64,000 nt of DNA from Nemopilema nomurai (Eukaryota; Cnidaria; Scyphozoa; Rhizostomeae; Rhizostomatidae), in contig ML133386.1 of NCBI GenBank assembly GCA_003864495.1, positions 620,001 through 684,000 of the forward strand, given 5' to 3'. Position 1 is the stretch's first letter. Every line of letters starts with the position of its first letter. Shown piece by piece: positions 26,601-41,600 of this stretch. The notes under the pieces are model-generated. The model was given only the letters and a program-made list of their open reading frames with translations, was not told the DNA's origin and did no database searches. The position numbers and the translations under genes are program-made.

Positions 26601-29600
26601 GAGGCTGCGAGGAGTTCTTTGCCAATGCGAAGCAGCTATCAGAGGAAGAAGTGGACGAGCTTCTGGATCAGTATCAAAAGCTGATGGTAGGTCGCGGATA
26701 GAATAAATTAGAACAGAGTAGAGTACTGGATCAGTATCAAAAGCTGATGGTAGGTCGCGGATAGAATAAATCACTAGCATGATTGAATGAATGCGGTTGC
26801 GTCATCAGGGGCTGCGTAGTGTGAAATGGAAGGCAATGAAAACAATTCCATTGTGAAACATGTTAAAAGAACTGTGGCCTTTGTAGGAAGAAGTTTAGCA
26901 ACGTGGCTCCTCTTCCATGACCTAAACCTGGCCTGTTGTTGATGTTGCAACTAGGCCTTGGCTGCTCGCTAGTGTTCAGTTTCCAACACCTGCCCCAGAT
27001 GCTGCAAAAATCTTTGATCCAAACCAAATCAGCATGGTCACTTTCCCTTTTACTAGCAAAATTTGGTTAATCAAAACTACTGTTGAAAGACAGTTGCATG
27101 CGATTGGGGCTTAATTGCACGTTGACTGACCCGTAGTATTTTGACTGAAACTGCCACTGTTTCCCTGTGGTCATTATCTATGCGCAGGCTCTACGATACC
27201 TCAGCCTATTAATTAACAGCCGCTGCCAATCGCCTTCTTCTCCTCAAAGCAGCGATTTGCAGCTGTTGCTGAATGTATGCTACAAAGACGATTGGTCGTT
27301 TGATTGAGACATTATCTTTTTACTTGATGCCAGGGGTTCGTCGATGAACTGCAGCCGCATCAGGTGAAAGTTGGCGAGCTGGTCAATCAGATCGAGGCGT
27401 TGATATCACGTGACTTCGTCGCCGAAGAAGAAGCCGCACCACTGCAGTCAGAACTCGATTCCTTGAAGCAACTTTGGCAAAGCATTTTTGACCGAACGTC
27501 AAAACGACAAGAGAGGTTGGTCTCACCGCCATGTAATTGCTGTTTTAGTGGAAAAGTGAATGCTGCTGAGTGGAAATTCGTAGCTTCTTTTCTTTACATA
27601 AGATCAAGCCTTTGTCTTCCGCCCTTTTGGATTCAAAGATTCCTGTCCAATGATGACAGTGGCTGAGTTGCTAATCAGACAACAGATAATCATGGCATAT
27701 TTTGTATTCAAAATCCCTGGATAATTTGCATTATCGACTAAGATTGAGTTCTGCTGTCTGAAATTTTTGCTTCTTCCTTGCCATAAGTCAAATGTTCTCA
27801 AAGCCTGCATTTCACTGCTTCGTCATACTTTGAATTCACCTCACGAACTAAGCTTCACTCTGAAAATGTCCAGAACCCCCCCTGGAGAATAAGCTAGCTG
27901 CCCCGCAGTGACACATCATATTTTCCTTCTTTCTGTGTCTCATTGTATTTTATCGTCGCTTCATGTTTTCTTCGCTGTATATCTACCAAGCGAGACACTT
28001 AAAATCGAAGGTCCTATTCTCAGATTACGTGAAATGCTCCTTGACTACATTGAAGACCCAATCAAGAAAGTTGATGACCAGTTGTTAGAAAGCAGGAGGA
28101 CGCTTGAAGCATTCTCGCAACAGCCTACGCAGCTGGAGCCAGCGGTTGATCAGTACTCAAGATTTCAGGTAAGATCCAAACTACAGTTCACTAGAGGCGT
28201 TGCAGATACAACTGCAGAGCAGCAAAATATACATACCGTAAATCCTCGAATTAGCCCCCTGGGGCTTATTTATTTTTTCTATATTTTTGGATTGGGGCTT
28301 ATTCGAGGGGGAGGGGCTTTTTCGAAGATTTACTGTATCCATGCTAGCTTCGTCGTTTGTGTTTGCATTTATTCAAAGTATCATAAGCCTGGCTTTGTGA
28401 GAAGCGGAATCCTCAAAGTCGTCTAGTGACGATCTGGGTACAAATGTCTGACAAATACACCTGGGTATGCCTTACTACTGGAGCATGTAGTCTGGCAAGT
28501 AAACAGGATGCTCGCTTAAGGATCTTGAGTAATGCTGCTGCCTCGTTTTCAGGAATACATCACTGAGTTACGTGCTCTGGAATCGAGGATTGAGTCAATC
28601 AGAACGGGAGAGGTCGCTGGGGAGGCGCTCGATCTGTTGACAGAAGAAGATGCCGAAGTAGTGTCGACAAATATTCATGGCATGATAGAAGCGTTTGTAG
28701 ATTTAGGCGAGAACGTTGCAGCAGTGAAAAGTAGGTAGGTCAACCACTCAAGAGATCAACCAAATTGTTAGTGGTAGTTCATCGCTCATCCATTTGCAAA
28801 CGGGAGTATCTGCAAATATACAAGTTAAAACATCTATGACATATTCTTATAAATGCATTTTTGGCTTATTCTTGGAATATTGTCAGGGCGCTCCTTTTCA
28901 GATTCAATAACAACCTGCTCTTTTCATTTCTCCAGAATTAACGACAATATATACCAGCTGCTTATGTCGCTCGTTGAAAAAATCGAAAGTGCGCTAAGGA
29001 GAGGGGAAGATCTTCTAGCGGCTGATAACAACAACGACGAAATGGAGGCTAGCCTGAGAGAGAGGTCTATTGATTGTCAGGTATTGTAAAGAAAAGAGAC
29101 ACTCGTCGTTATCCCTTTAAAGAGTAGAATGCCTATCAATTTGCAAATAGTGCACGAGAAGAAAGATGCATACTCGAAAAGATTTGAGAAGAAAGATTCA
29201 TACTCGAAGTAGCGTTTTAACAACTTTTTAGAAACCTTTGGAATGCATGCCATTCGTGTTCAAAATGTACATAATGTCCATTCTGCATCTGCAGCGGATG
29301 CAAACTTGAGTATTAAGTGGAACACCTTGTTGAACCCAATGTCAGCTGCATCGAGACTCGAAATCGCTTCGCGCCACATGCATCTTTTATTGTGTTCCAG
29401 GTCGTTCTTCCTCCAAGCCACCCTAAAACGACTGCCTTCAATCTTTTAGAGTCATGTTTCTTTGGTCAGTGCAACGAGGGTTGATGCGTTGCTTGTCTCC
29501 AAGCTGGCAGGTCTGCTGGAGGAGAGCTTCTTCTTTGAAGATGACTACCCACAACAGAGAGTTCTACTTCTTCCTGACAAATGTGAAGAACAAATTGATT

Positions 29601-32600
29601 CTCTAAATCACTTGAAACAAAGGTATGCTTCACATTTCCATACATCAAAGGTCTTCGTTCCTTGGGGCCTTACGCGAATGAATCTTTGCCTCGAAAATAC
29701 TTGCGAGCGTGCCGCATTTCAAACTTTGACAGGCTTTTGAATTACAGGTTTTGGCCAGTTAGAGGTCTAGTTCCAGAAAAGCACTTGTTCGTTTCTCCCT
29801 TTCTAACCATCCCTAGTGGCAGTAATTATTTTTCTCTAGAATAAACGGGAAAATCTTTTTTTGCCTTCTTAACAAACACTGGGAAGGCAAGTTGGTAAAG
29901 AGATCCGAGCATCATACACGGCAAAGTGCTTCTACTGATTTTGAGAATTCTCAGGCTATTTTGGGTTTGAAACGGAGAAATTGATTCAGCTGGTTTTCAT
30001 GGTGACATTAACCTCAGCACAGTAATTTGAAGTTGGTTTTGGCATTGTTCCTTTAATCACCGGAGTCTCGTCTATGTTGAATCAATGAGCAGCCTCTGTT
30101 TTCTTTCCTTCAATAACATGACAGCTTCAACAGGTGGCTAGATGTCAACCCTTTCACGAAGTCACTTATAAACTCAAACTCACTCTATACTTTTGCAGAC
30201 AGAGAATACAGTTAAAACATATAATAAAAACATCTCTACAAATAAGACAGAATCTTTAACAGCTCAAGTTTAAAATAATTTGAAATCTTTACCAAATAAC
30301 ATTATTTATACCCTGACCGGTCTGACTTCAGTCCCTGGCAACAGCCATAGAAGTGTCTTTCTTTTTCATCTATTGTTTGTTGTTCAAATCTCGCCTCAAA
30401 CAGAATTTCTTTGTTTCCTCTACAGGTTTTGTTTAGGACCTGATCTTGATGATTCAGTCATTTTGCCTGCCAGTTTTTCTGCAAGCCAGCCAGCCTGCCG
30501 CCTGCCTGTTTACTAGCCTTCTTGTTTTTCTGTTAATCCGTTGTTGTGTTCATTTGATTTTTCCCAAACATTTGAAGACGAATGCAGGTTTGCTTTGCAT
30601 CAACAGAGAAGTAAACCCTCGCGTTCACAGATGTTCTTAAGAAGTATTTGCATCGAAGTTCATCACGTGAAGGATTTGCAGTTCTGAAGAAAGAAAAACA
30701 ATGGAAAAAGTAAGAAGTAAGTAAGAAGGCCCACGCTTTTCTATTCACAGAATTGGAAATGTTCTCGTTAGATAATTTACGTTAACTGACGCAACCGTTG
30801 CTTGTTAACAATTGGAGGGATTAGCAGGCTTGCATCAGAAACAAGCTAATACTGCTGAATATAAAAACATCATGTCCAGCTCAAGAAGCACCTTTACTCA
30901 GTGGCCTCTCTTCTTCTCGGTGTTTTTGTGGATGCGACGTATGTTGACGTGCAATCAAGACCTGGACGCTTTGCTGCCCTCTATACAAAATCCTAGTAGT
31001 ATTCTAGGTCGTACCTAATTTTGCATTCACAGCAAACCCAAAGCCTCGCACCGCTTGTAGCAAATTAGGCGTCCCTCACACTCGACAATATGTTATTACT
31101 GGTAGTTACGAATTTGCTAACGAATCTCAACACTTTTTTGATAAACCCTCAACAACAATTACACTTTGAAGATACAGTTTCCCAGTCTGTCTCTTAGCAA
31201 TCATATCTCCTAAAACAAGGGGAGAGCTGTTTTTAACACAACTTGCTTAACTTAGCGACAAATGTTTGGAAGAAATGGAGTTGAGTGATGCCTGGAAACG
31301 CCAATTTATCTTGCCACACTAGGCCAGCGTTTACAATACGAAATGTCTTGTTTTCACATTTATGATGACAACTCAACTCGTTCAATTCAATTAAACTTAG
31401 GTCGAAGGAATGAGGAGAGCGGCCGAAATTATGAAGCAAAATTCACGATTGCTCCTTGCGGTGTAATTTTTATAGGCTTGTACAAGCATCACTATACAAT
31501 CTAAGAGTATCTGTTTAGGAAGGAAGTCGTTTGATTTTAATCTTGTGAGTTTTCCTGATGGCCAGGTTTATTACAAAAGCTTTCATGTCTTTTGGGAAAT
31601 GAGGATGGGATTCATTGCACATGTGCTTCATCTGGAGACTTCAAGCGGCCCTACTTGAATTCTGTCCAGCTGCTATGAAGGGCTTTCTCGATTTTATTTA
31701 AGAAAAAAACTTCTGAGGAGAAGAACTCGTGTCTGCGCTTAAAATAGCATTAAAATGTAAACTGTTAACATCCAACTGAGAGAATTTTTTAAAACCTAAC
31801 TAAGGCCGGATGAAAGGTTTCAAGACGCCGAAACTTGGCACGCTTTTTTGATTGAGTGCGCGTGGAATGAGTGGCCTGGGCCTAGCCCAAACCAATTTGG
31901 AGCCCTCTTTAATGAAACCTGAAAGGATTTTCTTATACCAAGCAAATTCAAACCGCTAATCTATACAAAACATACCTGTGTATGATGTATGTATGACTAT
32001 TTGACCTAAGGGTAATATTCTCTCAAATACTATGTACTGTACGCTTCTATTGTGTTTCAATGAGGTATTTGTTGTTGACGGAGCTTTGTCTAATATAGTA
32101 CCATACTAGAGCTTGCTATATCTGCAATATAAATATGATGCAAGTTTCAGCGACCAGCATCCAGCCGAAGTTGCGGAGGGCTCTTCTCAAGTTCAAGCTG
32201 AAGATGTTACTAAACATCCCCTCCCGAATGCTCGTGATATGCTAGGGTGAAAGGGTGCTAGGGTGTCTTGAATGCCCCTAACTTAAATAATTCCGCAACG
32301 ATAGTAATAAAGCATTTTTCACATCGGGCTACCTCTTCAGTAGCGATAATGGTGCTCCTAGAAAAGGCCTGGTAAATCTTCAATTGAAGCTGCTATGCCC
32401 AGCGGCTCAGACCCCTGAATTGGACCCTTAATTTTGCTTCCATTACCGTGTGAGAAGAGAAGAGCCTCGAAGACAGATTTTTTAAATGCTTAAGAAACAT
32501 GCAAAAAAGAAGGATATTAAAGCAACTGCCCTGGTTTCATTAAGCCCACTCCCAGAAGAAGACTGAAAGCTATTAGCGATTTTGAGAGGCATTGAAAAGG

Positions 32601-35600
32601 CTTTTTCAGTTTGCAGCAAAAGAGCAATTACAGAAACATTATGCAATTACAATTTCTTCTCTTTCTATCCAGATTTAAGGAGTATTGTTCAGTTATAAAG
32701 AGTCAAAGGGCGGGCGGGGGTAAATATTTTTCGTGAGCAGACACTCCCATTTTGGCATTTAATACTGTGTTTTCTCTGCAAAAATGATGAAGTAAACAAA
32801 GTGCTGTTACCATTCGCTTCGTCAAGGGATAGTTGTTCAAACATTGCCCAAACAAGAACATCTTATTAAGAGTGATTAGTGTTGCTTTTGGGAGCGTTTA
32901 ATGTTCCCCGACTCCTAATCAACTCACTTGCCATTGTTTCTCCTCCGCACTATAACAAAGCCTTTAACGAGCCTTCAGCTTCCACCGATTAGTCTTGCTT
33001 CACTGGCCCTTTTTATCCGGCATCAGTCCTCCGAATGCAAACTCGCCTCGGCTCGTAGAAGATTCATTCCGTGCGCTATTGGACCCAATTCTGGGGCTCA
33101 TTTTCTTGAAATTACAGTCCTCAACATGGATGAAAATCAGAACAAATCTCCTGTGCTAGAGCTTGTTTTCGAAAGACACGAGGTCTTCAGCTCCTTCAAC
33201 GAGTCTGACGTCAATAAGTCAGGTATCATAATACTCAACACATTCTTGCAGATAATTGACATCGCGCATTCTTTTTATTTGATTAATACATTAATAGAAA
33301 ACATCGTTATTACATTTCATAAATAATCCTTCAACTAGTGATAGGATTGTATTTTGCGGTTTTAAGGACAGGTTTGAAAAGAAAGGTAAACAGTTTGCTT
33401 CTAATGTAAACAAGGAGAAATTCATTGTTGTTCAGATTTCTTATGAACTCACCAGAGCTATATTTAACGCTTTGTCTTGGCCAGAAATGATACTGAACAG
33501 TGTTCACGCGCATCACTATTTACAGCTAGAAAGCGGCCCGAGGTTATCTTGCCTTAAATCCTGGATAGTAAGGCATTTTTAGATTGTTGTTTTCTGGTGA
33601 GTATGGCCTAAAGGCGAGAGGAGTCGTTAAGCGAATCCCTCTTGGGCTTTTAAGAAACAAGATTTGGTTAATCCGTTTTATACAGCAAAACAAAACAGCT
33701 CCCAATACGATTTTCCCATCTCTGAATGTGGAGATTTTCGATTCATGTGCTACCAGCAATGACTGACAAAAGTATATTAGAATTAAATTTTTCCTCTTTT
33801 CTGCATTTCGAAACTATAAGTCATCACGACCCTGTGAGAAAACTACTTCTATTCAACCCGATTTTCGCCCCCCCCCCCCCTTCCCCCAAGTTTCCTTGCC
33901 ATGATTCCCATTATTCTGTTCATATCAGGACCCACAGGCATCCGTTCGCAGGCTTGTAAATAAAGGCCATAGTTTTGAAGTATGTCGAATTCCACGGCAG
34001 ATAAAGCCGAGCTTCGCTACATAATTGCATTCTTTCTAAGACAATAAACTTAAGACCTATGATAAACCGCACAGAGATGTGTTCCTGTTCAGATAAACTC
34101 AGGAGAGCGTGGCTGGCTTGTTGACACTTAACATTTTTTACGTCTTCACAGGGTCTTTGAAGATGAAGCGAGTGAAGAAGGCCTTGTCGCGGAAAGCCAA
34201 GAGATCGGGGTCCACCGCCAGCTCCACCCCAGGCTCCGTGCCCGGCACGCCATCCGCCCTCGAAAGAACTGAATCGCAGGCGTCCAGCAAAAGCGTCGAC
34301 TCGTTCGCAAGCAACTCAAGCCAGTAGGTACCTTTTCCCTTGTCGAGTATTCGTTGAAAGAGGCCATATGCCAAAGTCAATGTTATTTCACGCCCAAATT
34401 CAAGAAGGACTACATTGAACTGCTTACAGTGGTGTAATTTAAGCCTGAATGCTTTTAAGACTCAAATAGAAGACCGAGCTATTCGAAGGGAAAAGTATTT
34501 AAATTTTAAGAAAGTAAGTTTGCTTAAAGAAGTTTGCTGAAAGAGCCAAATAATGGATGATTGCATGATACACAAAGACTTAATATACACTGCGTCCACG
34601 ATCGCTTTGGATTTGTGAAACTGTGAAGAATTGATGAGATGTTTGGCATTTTAACTTTGCCATTTGTGTAATGCAATTAGTTAAATAACTGCGCCTACTG
34701 ACGGCCCAGATGTTGCAATCTTATTCAAACGCGTGGCTAGATATCACCAATGGGAAGATATTCTAAAATTCAAAGAAAGGGAATGTTGGGGAATGTCGCA
34801 ACAATGATCTTCTCATGTAGCAATTAGGTTGGCGTTCGATTTTCAACCATTGGAATAAAGGCTGCGTCAGTATTATCGACTCAGCTGAGGCGAGTATAAC
34901 TGTGGATTTGGGTCACTGGACCCATTCACTGATGGGTCAGTTAGAAATGTTAATGTACCAATTCTTTGAAACTTTCACTGTCGGAAGAAGACCGGACACG
35001 TCATTTCATGGTTCTCTTTAAAGCAAAAAGAGAATGGGCGCCCCAAGGGTTTGGGGAGCGTGTATCCCCGTTGTCACTAAAAGCAGGGCAGACAGCGAGC
35101 TTTATCGATTCTGCTGCACATGTCGAACTTCTATTAGAGAAGGACCATGCTGTGGTAAGGCCACGATTGACCAGGAGCGAGAACCACTTGTTAAAGATTG
35201 GATGAAGTTCTGAGTAATCAAACTGAAGTTTGGGTTTACGAGGTTTTCTTATAAGTGAAAGAAGCATGAAAATATACAGTGTAATTTATAATCTAAGGAG
35301 TCTGAAGTTCAGCTATAAATGCAGTATAAAATTTGCGCCATTCAACGATGAGAGGTGGCAACTTTACTGGGCAGCGGAAACGGCGAAGTTGATGTTTTTC
35401 TTAAACATGAAGAAACAAGGCTTAACCGATCTTTGTTCATTGGCCTCGCGAAATGGGAGAAAATTGAGTACAACTCAACCGAGTCGGTAGACAATTGTAT
35501 TCATCAAATTCGATAACTAGTTTAATATTCACTGTTGGATATCATGTATGACTAGGAGAGGCGGTTGAATGAGAACTGAGTTCAGTTGTGGTGCCTTTGA

Positions 35601-38600
35601 ATGTCGAACATCCAATTCGAACTTGAATTGTTATTTTATTCTCATGCCTACGAATGCGAAACTAAGTTTAGAATTACTTGCCAATCGATAAATATTTGCT
35701 TTTTTATGACCGTATTACGTATCCAGTATCAAAAGGGGCAGAGCGTTTTTCACGAAACAGTGGTAGTAGTTCAGGCTTCAATTACTTGACTCAAGCTTAT
35801 TCGAAATCAAATACTTGTCTTCTTCGTACGGTTGGTTTCGCCCGAATTCAAATGACGTCATTTGAGCAGCACTTGATTTTAATCAAACTTTGCAGGAGGA
35901 ATTTAACTCCTGAAGCTATTCAGACTATCAACTCTAGATTATTGTTACTCTTTATGGTTTGCCTCTTAAAATTTGAATTATGTACAACGATTACTGGTGC
36001 ACATGTAATTATGTTGGATCGTGTGATCACGTTTTTTTGTTTCTTGAGCTGGTTGCCCATGAAACATTGGACCATATGCCAAATTCTATTGCTTACACTC
36101 GAATCAGATGACATATACCCAGTACGACAATTAAGGCTTTGAGTGCTTGTTAATTGGAAATATTGATATCAAATAGTCATGATTGTGGTACGAATGAGTA
36201 ACAACCCCGTGGAATGACTTGCCATTAGAAATGAGGAAGGCACCGGGCGAAAACAAGATTATATCACCAAGTTTAGATGTTTACCCCTTCATACGATAAC
36301 TAGAGAGAAACTGTTCCCTGACTTTTTGGGAGAGGGCTACAATCGTACCATTTAACATTTAGAAGTGAAACCTTGAAATCTTAATTAACTATCATCATCA
36401 TCATTATGCATGGTGACATTAAAATCCAGCTTTTTCCTTTTGCCCTTACCTCATGGTTTTATTTCAATCAGTTATAATAGTATCTGAGTTACACATGTGG
36501 AGTGTCGGAGCCACTAAAAAAACGGACATCGAACAACTAAGAAAGTTTTATCGCGTGCATCCATCCAAATACTTATACAACTGACTGCATGGCTTTTCAC
36601 TTTGAATCCTCACGTCATCTTTCAAGTCGTGTGCTCTAAAATATCAACTCGTTTCATTTTTTACAGCGCCAATTCAGTGCCACAGGGAGAAAAACGTCAA
36701 TCGCGCATCCTCGCGGACTGGGTGGACAAATTTGGAAATGCGTTCACGTGCTTGGAGCTGGCTCAGCTGGCGATGCAATCATTCGCCGAGCAGGATCCAG
36801 AGGGGCGGACCAACGAACAGGTAGGTTTGCAAATCGAGTCACAACTTTCACGTCGATGTTCGGCTATATTGCTTGCATCCATGAACAGAGAGGTAGGCTA
36901 TCGGAAAGCTAAAATTGATCATTTTATCCAAAGCTTTCATCTCCTGGAAAGGGAGCTTTTTGGAAACACGTAAGCAAAGCTCTGCTTTAAAAACAAAGTC
37001 AGCAAAGGTAGCGGATTCAAAACATTGAGCACTTTACATCCTTAAGCACTCCAACAATCATACCATGTCTGCTACTCGAAAAAATAATTGTTGTTTTACA
37101 ATTGAGCAAAAGAAATCAGCTCATTGTCAAACCTGATGCTTTTGTGACGATCCGAAGTGACATTTCTCTGTTGTCATCAGTAAATCAGTAAGATCAGTAA
37201 AGATCAGTAAATCAGTTGTTGGTTCGCATCGTGAAAAGGGGGGGGGGGGGGGGGCAGGTGCTCATTTTGCGGTGGTTGGTGTACAGCGATCAGCTGATGA
37301 TAGTTGACGCTCGATTGTCATGCAAAAGCGGCTCAAAAGATTGCGCTTTGAAATCATCTACGCTTTGAAATCATCTGCGCTTTGAAATAATCTGCGCTTT
37401 GACAGATCCGAATCATCCTTTATTCAACGGGAGCGTTCGAACGCCTTTTGTGTACAAAAACAGAGACCAGTTATCTTCAGCACCATTTAACCTGTCACTT
37501 TCAAGATCTTTCTTCGTTTGATAAGATCACAGTTGCTGAAAAGTAGGATTAGCACTTCAAAATGTTTCATTACCATAGATCACCCCTCATATTTCATAAT
37601 TATTTCAGAACTTCAAGTTTCTCAAAAGTCGTCATTTCACGTCACGCTTTTTGAAAAGCGGCTAATCTTACCAATTACAGATTACTAGTGCTTTGTATTT
37701 TGGTCATCGTTCATAGTTCGAGCAACTGTTATTAGCTTTTCTTTTCCTGTCTTCACAATGTACATTACACGCAAAGAGCTTTCATAGGCAACCACGTATT
37801 ATGCTGGTAAAAAGTATTTTGTAGTGATGTGGTTGCCGTATTAAATACTGACGTTGTATGTTGGCTAATTATCGTGCCAAATTAGTACGATTGATTTGCA
37901 ACCTGAACTGCAGCATGGAGTCTATTCTAATGAGCCAAATTTATAAAACCTTAATAGCTATGCAGCAATAATGTACAACCATGTATTATGCCTTTATTCA
38001 TGAAGTTCCAAATCATGTGAAAAAGGCCTGCGTCAACAGAATGTAAGATTGGCAATCCAGCAGCGTTTTGTTAAGCGTTCTAGAATTTGTCAAATTAGCA
38101 ATAAATAGGGACAACGAGTGTTAACCTGATTGAATTAAACATTACCCTCATTGCTACTGTTTGGATAAACGCTACTGGTTCTTGCAACCATGACAAGGCA
38201 ACTTTTGTTCGTTAGTTCGAAGACATCGATGAAGAATTCAGTCGATGGGAAGACACCGTGCAAGAAGTTGTTGGCCTTGCCGAAAGTTTGCTTCAAGATG
38301 CGTATATAGACATTGCCGGCAAAGAACAAATAGGCAAAGACATGGAATGCATCGTGGAGAAATGGAAAGAATTGAAGGGTTTAAGATTCTCTTCGCAATT
38401 AACAAGGTATTTGTGTCTCAGCAAGGTAGTGGAGTTCCGTGCCCTCTCTTTTGATTGCTTTCTCCCACCAGTTATCTCCAACAAATTCGTCTTGGCTGAA
38501 GCATGAAGTGGACACATGCCTATCGGGAACTTTTACTTTGTTGCTACTTCAACAATTCATATTTCTGCGGGATGGCCCCAGGATTCCTAGGATATCCGCC

Positions 38601-41600
38601 TCATAACCGCCATAACTTGAATATTCCTCCATAATCATGCCTTAACGATAGTAGCTACAACTAGATTAAATTCCAACAAACTAATTTTGAGTTTCGGGCA
38701 TCAAACCTATTTGATAACGAGATAAATATCAAATGAAACAGCTTTATCGTCAAATTAAGATTATCTCGATGCTGCCTTTTCAAGTAGAGTTTGATTAATA
38801 TTTTATATCTCATATGAAATCAAACCGTTTAGATACAGCGTATTCGTCCAAGCTAAAACATAAACCCTTCCTGCTTAGAGACGAGCTTCATGTCCACAGT
38901 TTTCATGACTGGTTCGTTTCATCTAGATTGATCCTACTTCTCTCTACTCTCATACTAATTCGTCATGCCAAAGAAGTTCCTTTCTTTTTCAAAGAAGTTG
39001 TATCGAGACAATGAGGCAATGCTCATGAAACAAATATTTTCTGTTTTATTCGCGTTTTATTCGCGTTTTATTCGCGTTTTATTCGCGTTTTATTCGTTGT
39101 TACATTGTCATCAGTCACATTTGGCTGGTTGCCTTTTATGTCACTTCTGTTCACGACAAACAGCACCATTCGTATGTTGTGTCATGTCTGCACGTAGATT
39201 AGTTCAATGTCTCAATGTTTAGTCTTGCATGTTGGCCAGCTAGAGTCAGTCGCTCCGTCAGTTTGATGGTGGAGTCAATCGCTCCCGGTGTCTATTGTCT
39301 ATGACGGCAGCATTGGCACCACGCAAGAGGTGTGTGCTACATAAACACCTCTTACATCTTTAACATTCTATCCAACAGCATTAAAACGCCCTTGTCCCCA
39401 CAAGGTAAGTATGGCTTTGACCTAAGAAGCTTGCAGCAGCCACCTCAAACTGTCGTGTGTGGAATTTTTCAAATGCTCAATCTATGTTCATGCATCATGT
39501 TAGTAACTTGTTCCCCCGCAATGTGTTGCTTTTTACATTTTCAGTTTCAGCCGAGGTGAGTAGACTAATGCCAAATATCTTTTTGCCAAATTTTTCAAGG
39601 TGGCAGGCTGGCTAGCTGACAGGCAAGGCTGGCATATTTCACCCATTCTCTAATAATCACTTACTTTGACAACAAATTTACTTAATGCAACAAAACCATT
39701 CTTCCTTCTTAATTTTGAGAAAATCTTTTCCTTCAGTTATCACCTCTATCATTTTTGAGTATCTTTAGAGCTTATCGACCTCTAAAGCTTCTTTCTTCTG
39801 GTTTAATTGACATATCACCGTAAATTATTCTTTAATAAGCTTATTTTTATCCCAGTCCCAATATTAAAAGACACTGATCGTTAGTACTGATAAGCCGTAC
39901 GTGTATTAAAACCCGTGTTAGTTCACAAACAAACTTAAACATTTGTAAACATTTATAAACAAACTCGCCGCAATGACTTTTTCTCAAATTGCCTCGGATC
40001 GCCATAACTACCGACACGTTTCCACTATTCTCGGTTCCCCAACAAATGTCCCTAGAGGCCTTTCGGATTGTGATCAACACTTTGGCCAGTAAAAAAGAAA
40101 AACATAAACGAAATTGGGAAACAGGTGTCGTTGTTTAACCCCACTTCGGTGGCACTTTGCCAACTGAAAGAACAATTCCTTTGTTGATTCCCCAAACAAA
40201 AGCGGCGTTGTAACAATAGGTGGCACGCGCGAAATTTGAACAGATGAAGGGCCGGTTAAATTCAGTCGAATGAAGGTCGTGCTTCATTTCATCACAGCAT
40301 CGACGGCCGCATCAGAAGCAGAGGAAAACTTGGCATTTGGAGGAGCGACCTTGCTGCAGCTATGGTTTGGATCAAGGAAAAAGAGAGCGACCTCGACAAG
40401 ATTGAAGATTTAGAAAGCAGTCTGGTTATGCTGGAGGACGCTGCGTCGAAAATGGAGGTAATTGCACATCAGATTTGCTAATATCAAGCTATATTAGGCG
40501 TACCGAAACAATTTGCTAAAACACAACTAATTGCCTATCTGCAATGTAGTATTCTACTGCCTTTGATGGCTTACAATATTGTTAGATTTTGGTATTGTGT
40601 ATCCGAAATAGTTTCCAATTCAATTCCAAGCAAAACAAAAACAGTTAAAAGGAAGTAAACGGATGCCTGTCAGTCTAGACTAGAAAATGTTGTTAGTAAT
40701 TTTTAAATATTCTGATTAGAAACTTATTTCTTTGGAAATCAGCTGACTTTGGCAACACTTCGCGAGTTTGAACCGTTGGAATTGACCTGGCACGCGCTGT
40801 AATCCTTTAAGAGTCGCGCGTGCCAATCTTCCGCTTGTAAATCCCATGGCCACGCGACCATTATTTGAGCACAATACTGACCCACAAACAATGTCGAAAA
40901 ATATGTAACTACTTAAATATTCGAAATGTTTTAATTCAACCTGGCACACTCTCAATTACACTATTCGGAACAGCAATTGGCCACAACCATATGAGACCTT
41001 TGTCAATATCTCAAAGGTTTAACTCTAGCTGTTTATCTGGATTTTTATCTTGAATGTCAACACAGTATGTTTTTTCGCGAAATTTTTCCTTTGAGTAAAC
41101 AATCGCTCACCTTTTCCACGCTTCCTCTTGCTCTGTACGTAAGTCATATCTGTTTTCCGTTTAAGTCGTTGCACGCCGAGATAGCCAACTATCAAGAGAA
41201 GATCGAAAGCGTTGTAAAGGCAGGAAGCAAAATCGTCAGAGAGGAGGAAGTCAGCAACGATGCAGTCCCGTCCATTCGCAGCGACATCAGGTCCTTGGAG
41301 ACTACTTGGGAATTGCTGCGCGAAAAATGCACTGCCGTTCAGTTGAGGTACTGCTCGTTATTTTTCTGTCATTCGTTGCCTACTGCTATTTTCGCCAAAT
41401 AAAAAGAGAAAAATGAAGTGGCAAGTTTCTCTATTAGTTGCTGGCGCCATGGCTGCGGAAAAAAGTCGAGCTTCTCGGGTAGATTGGGCTAGAAGATGTT
41501 CCCAACCGCTTCGCACCTTGCCCAGGAGGCGGTTACTAGAATTTCAATTTTATCTCGGAGTATCCGGTACAAATGAACAGCAAGTACACGCAATCATTAC

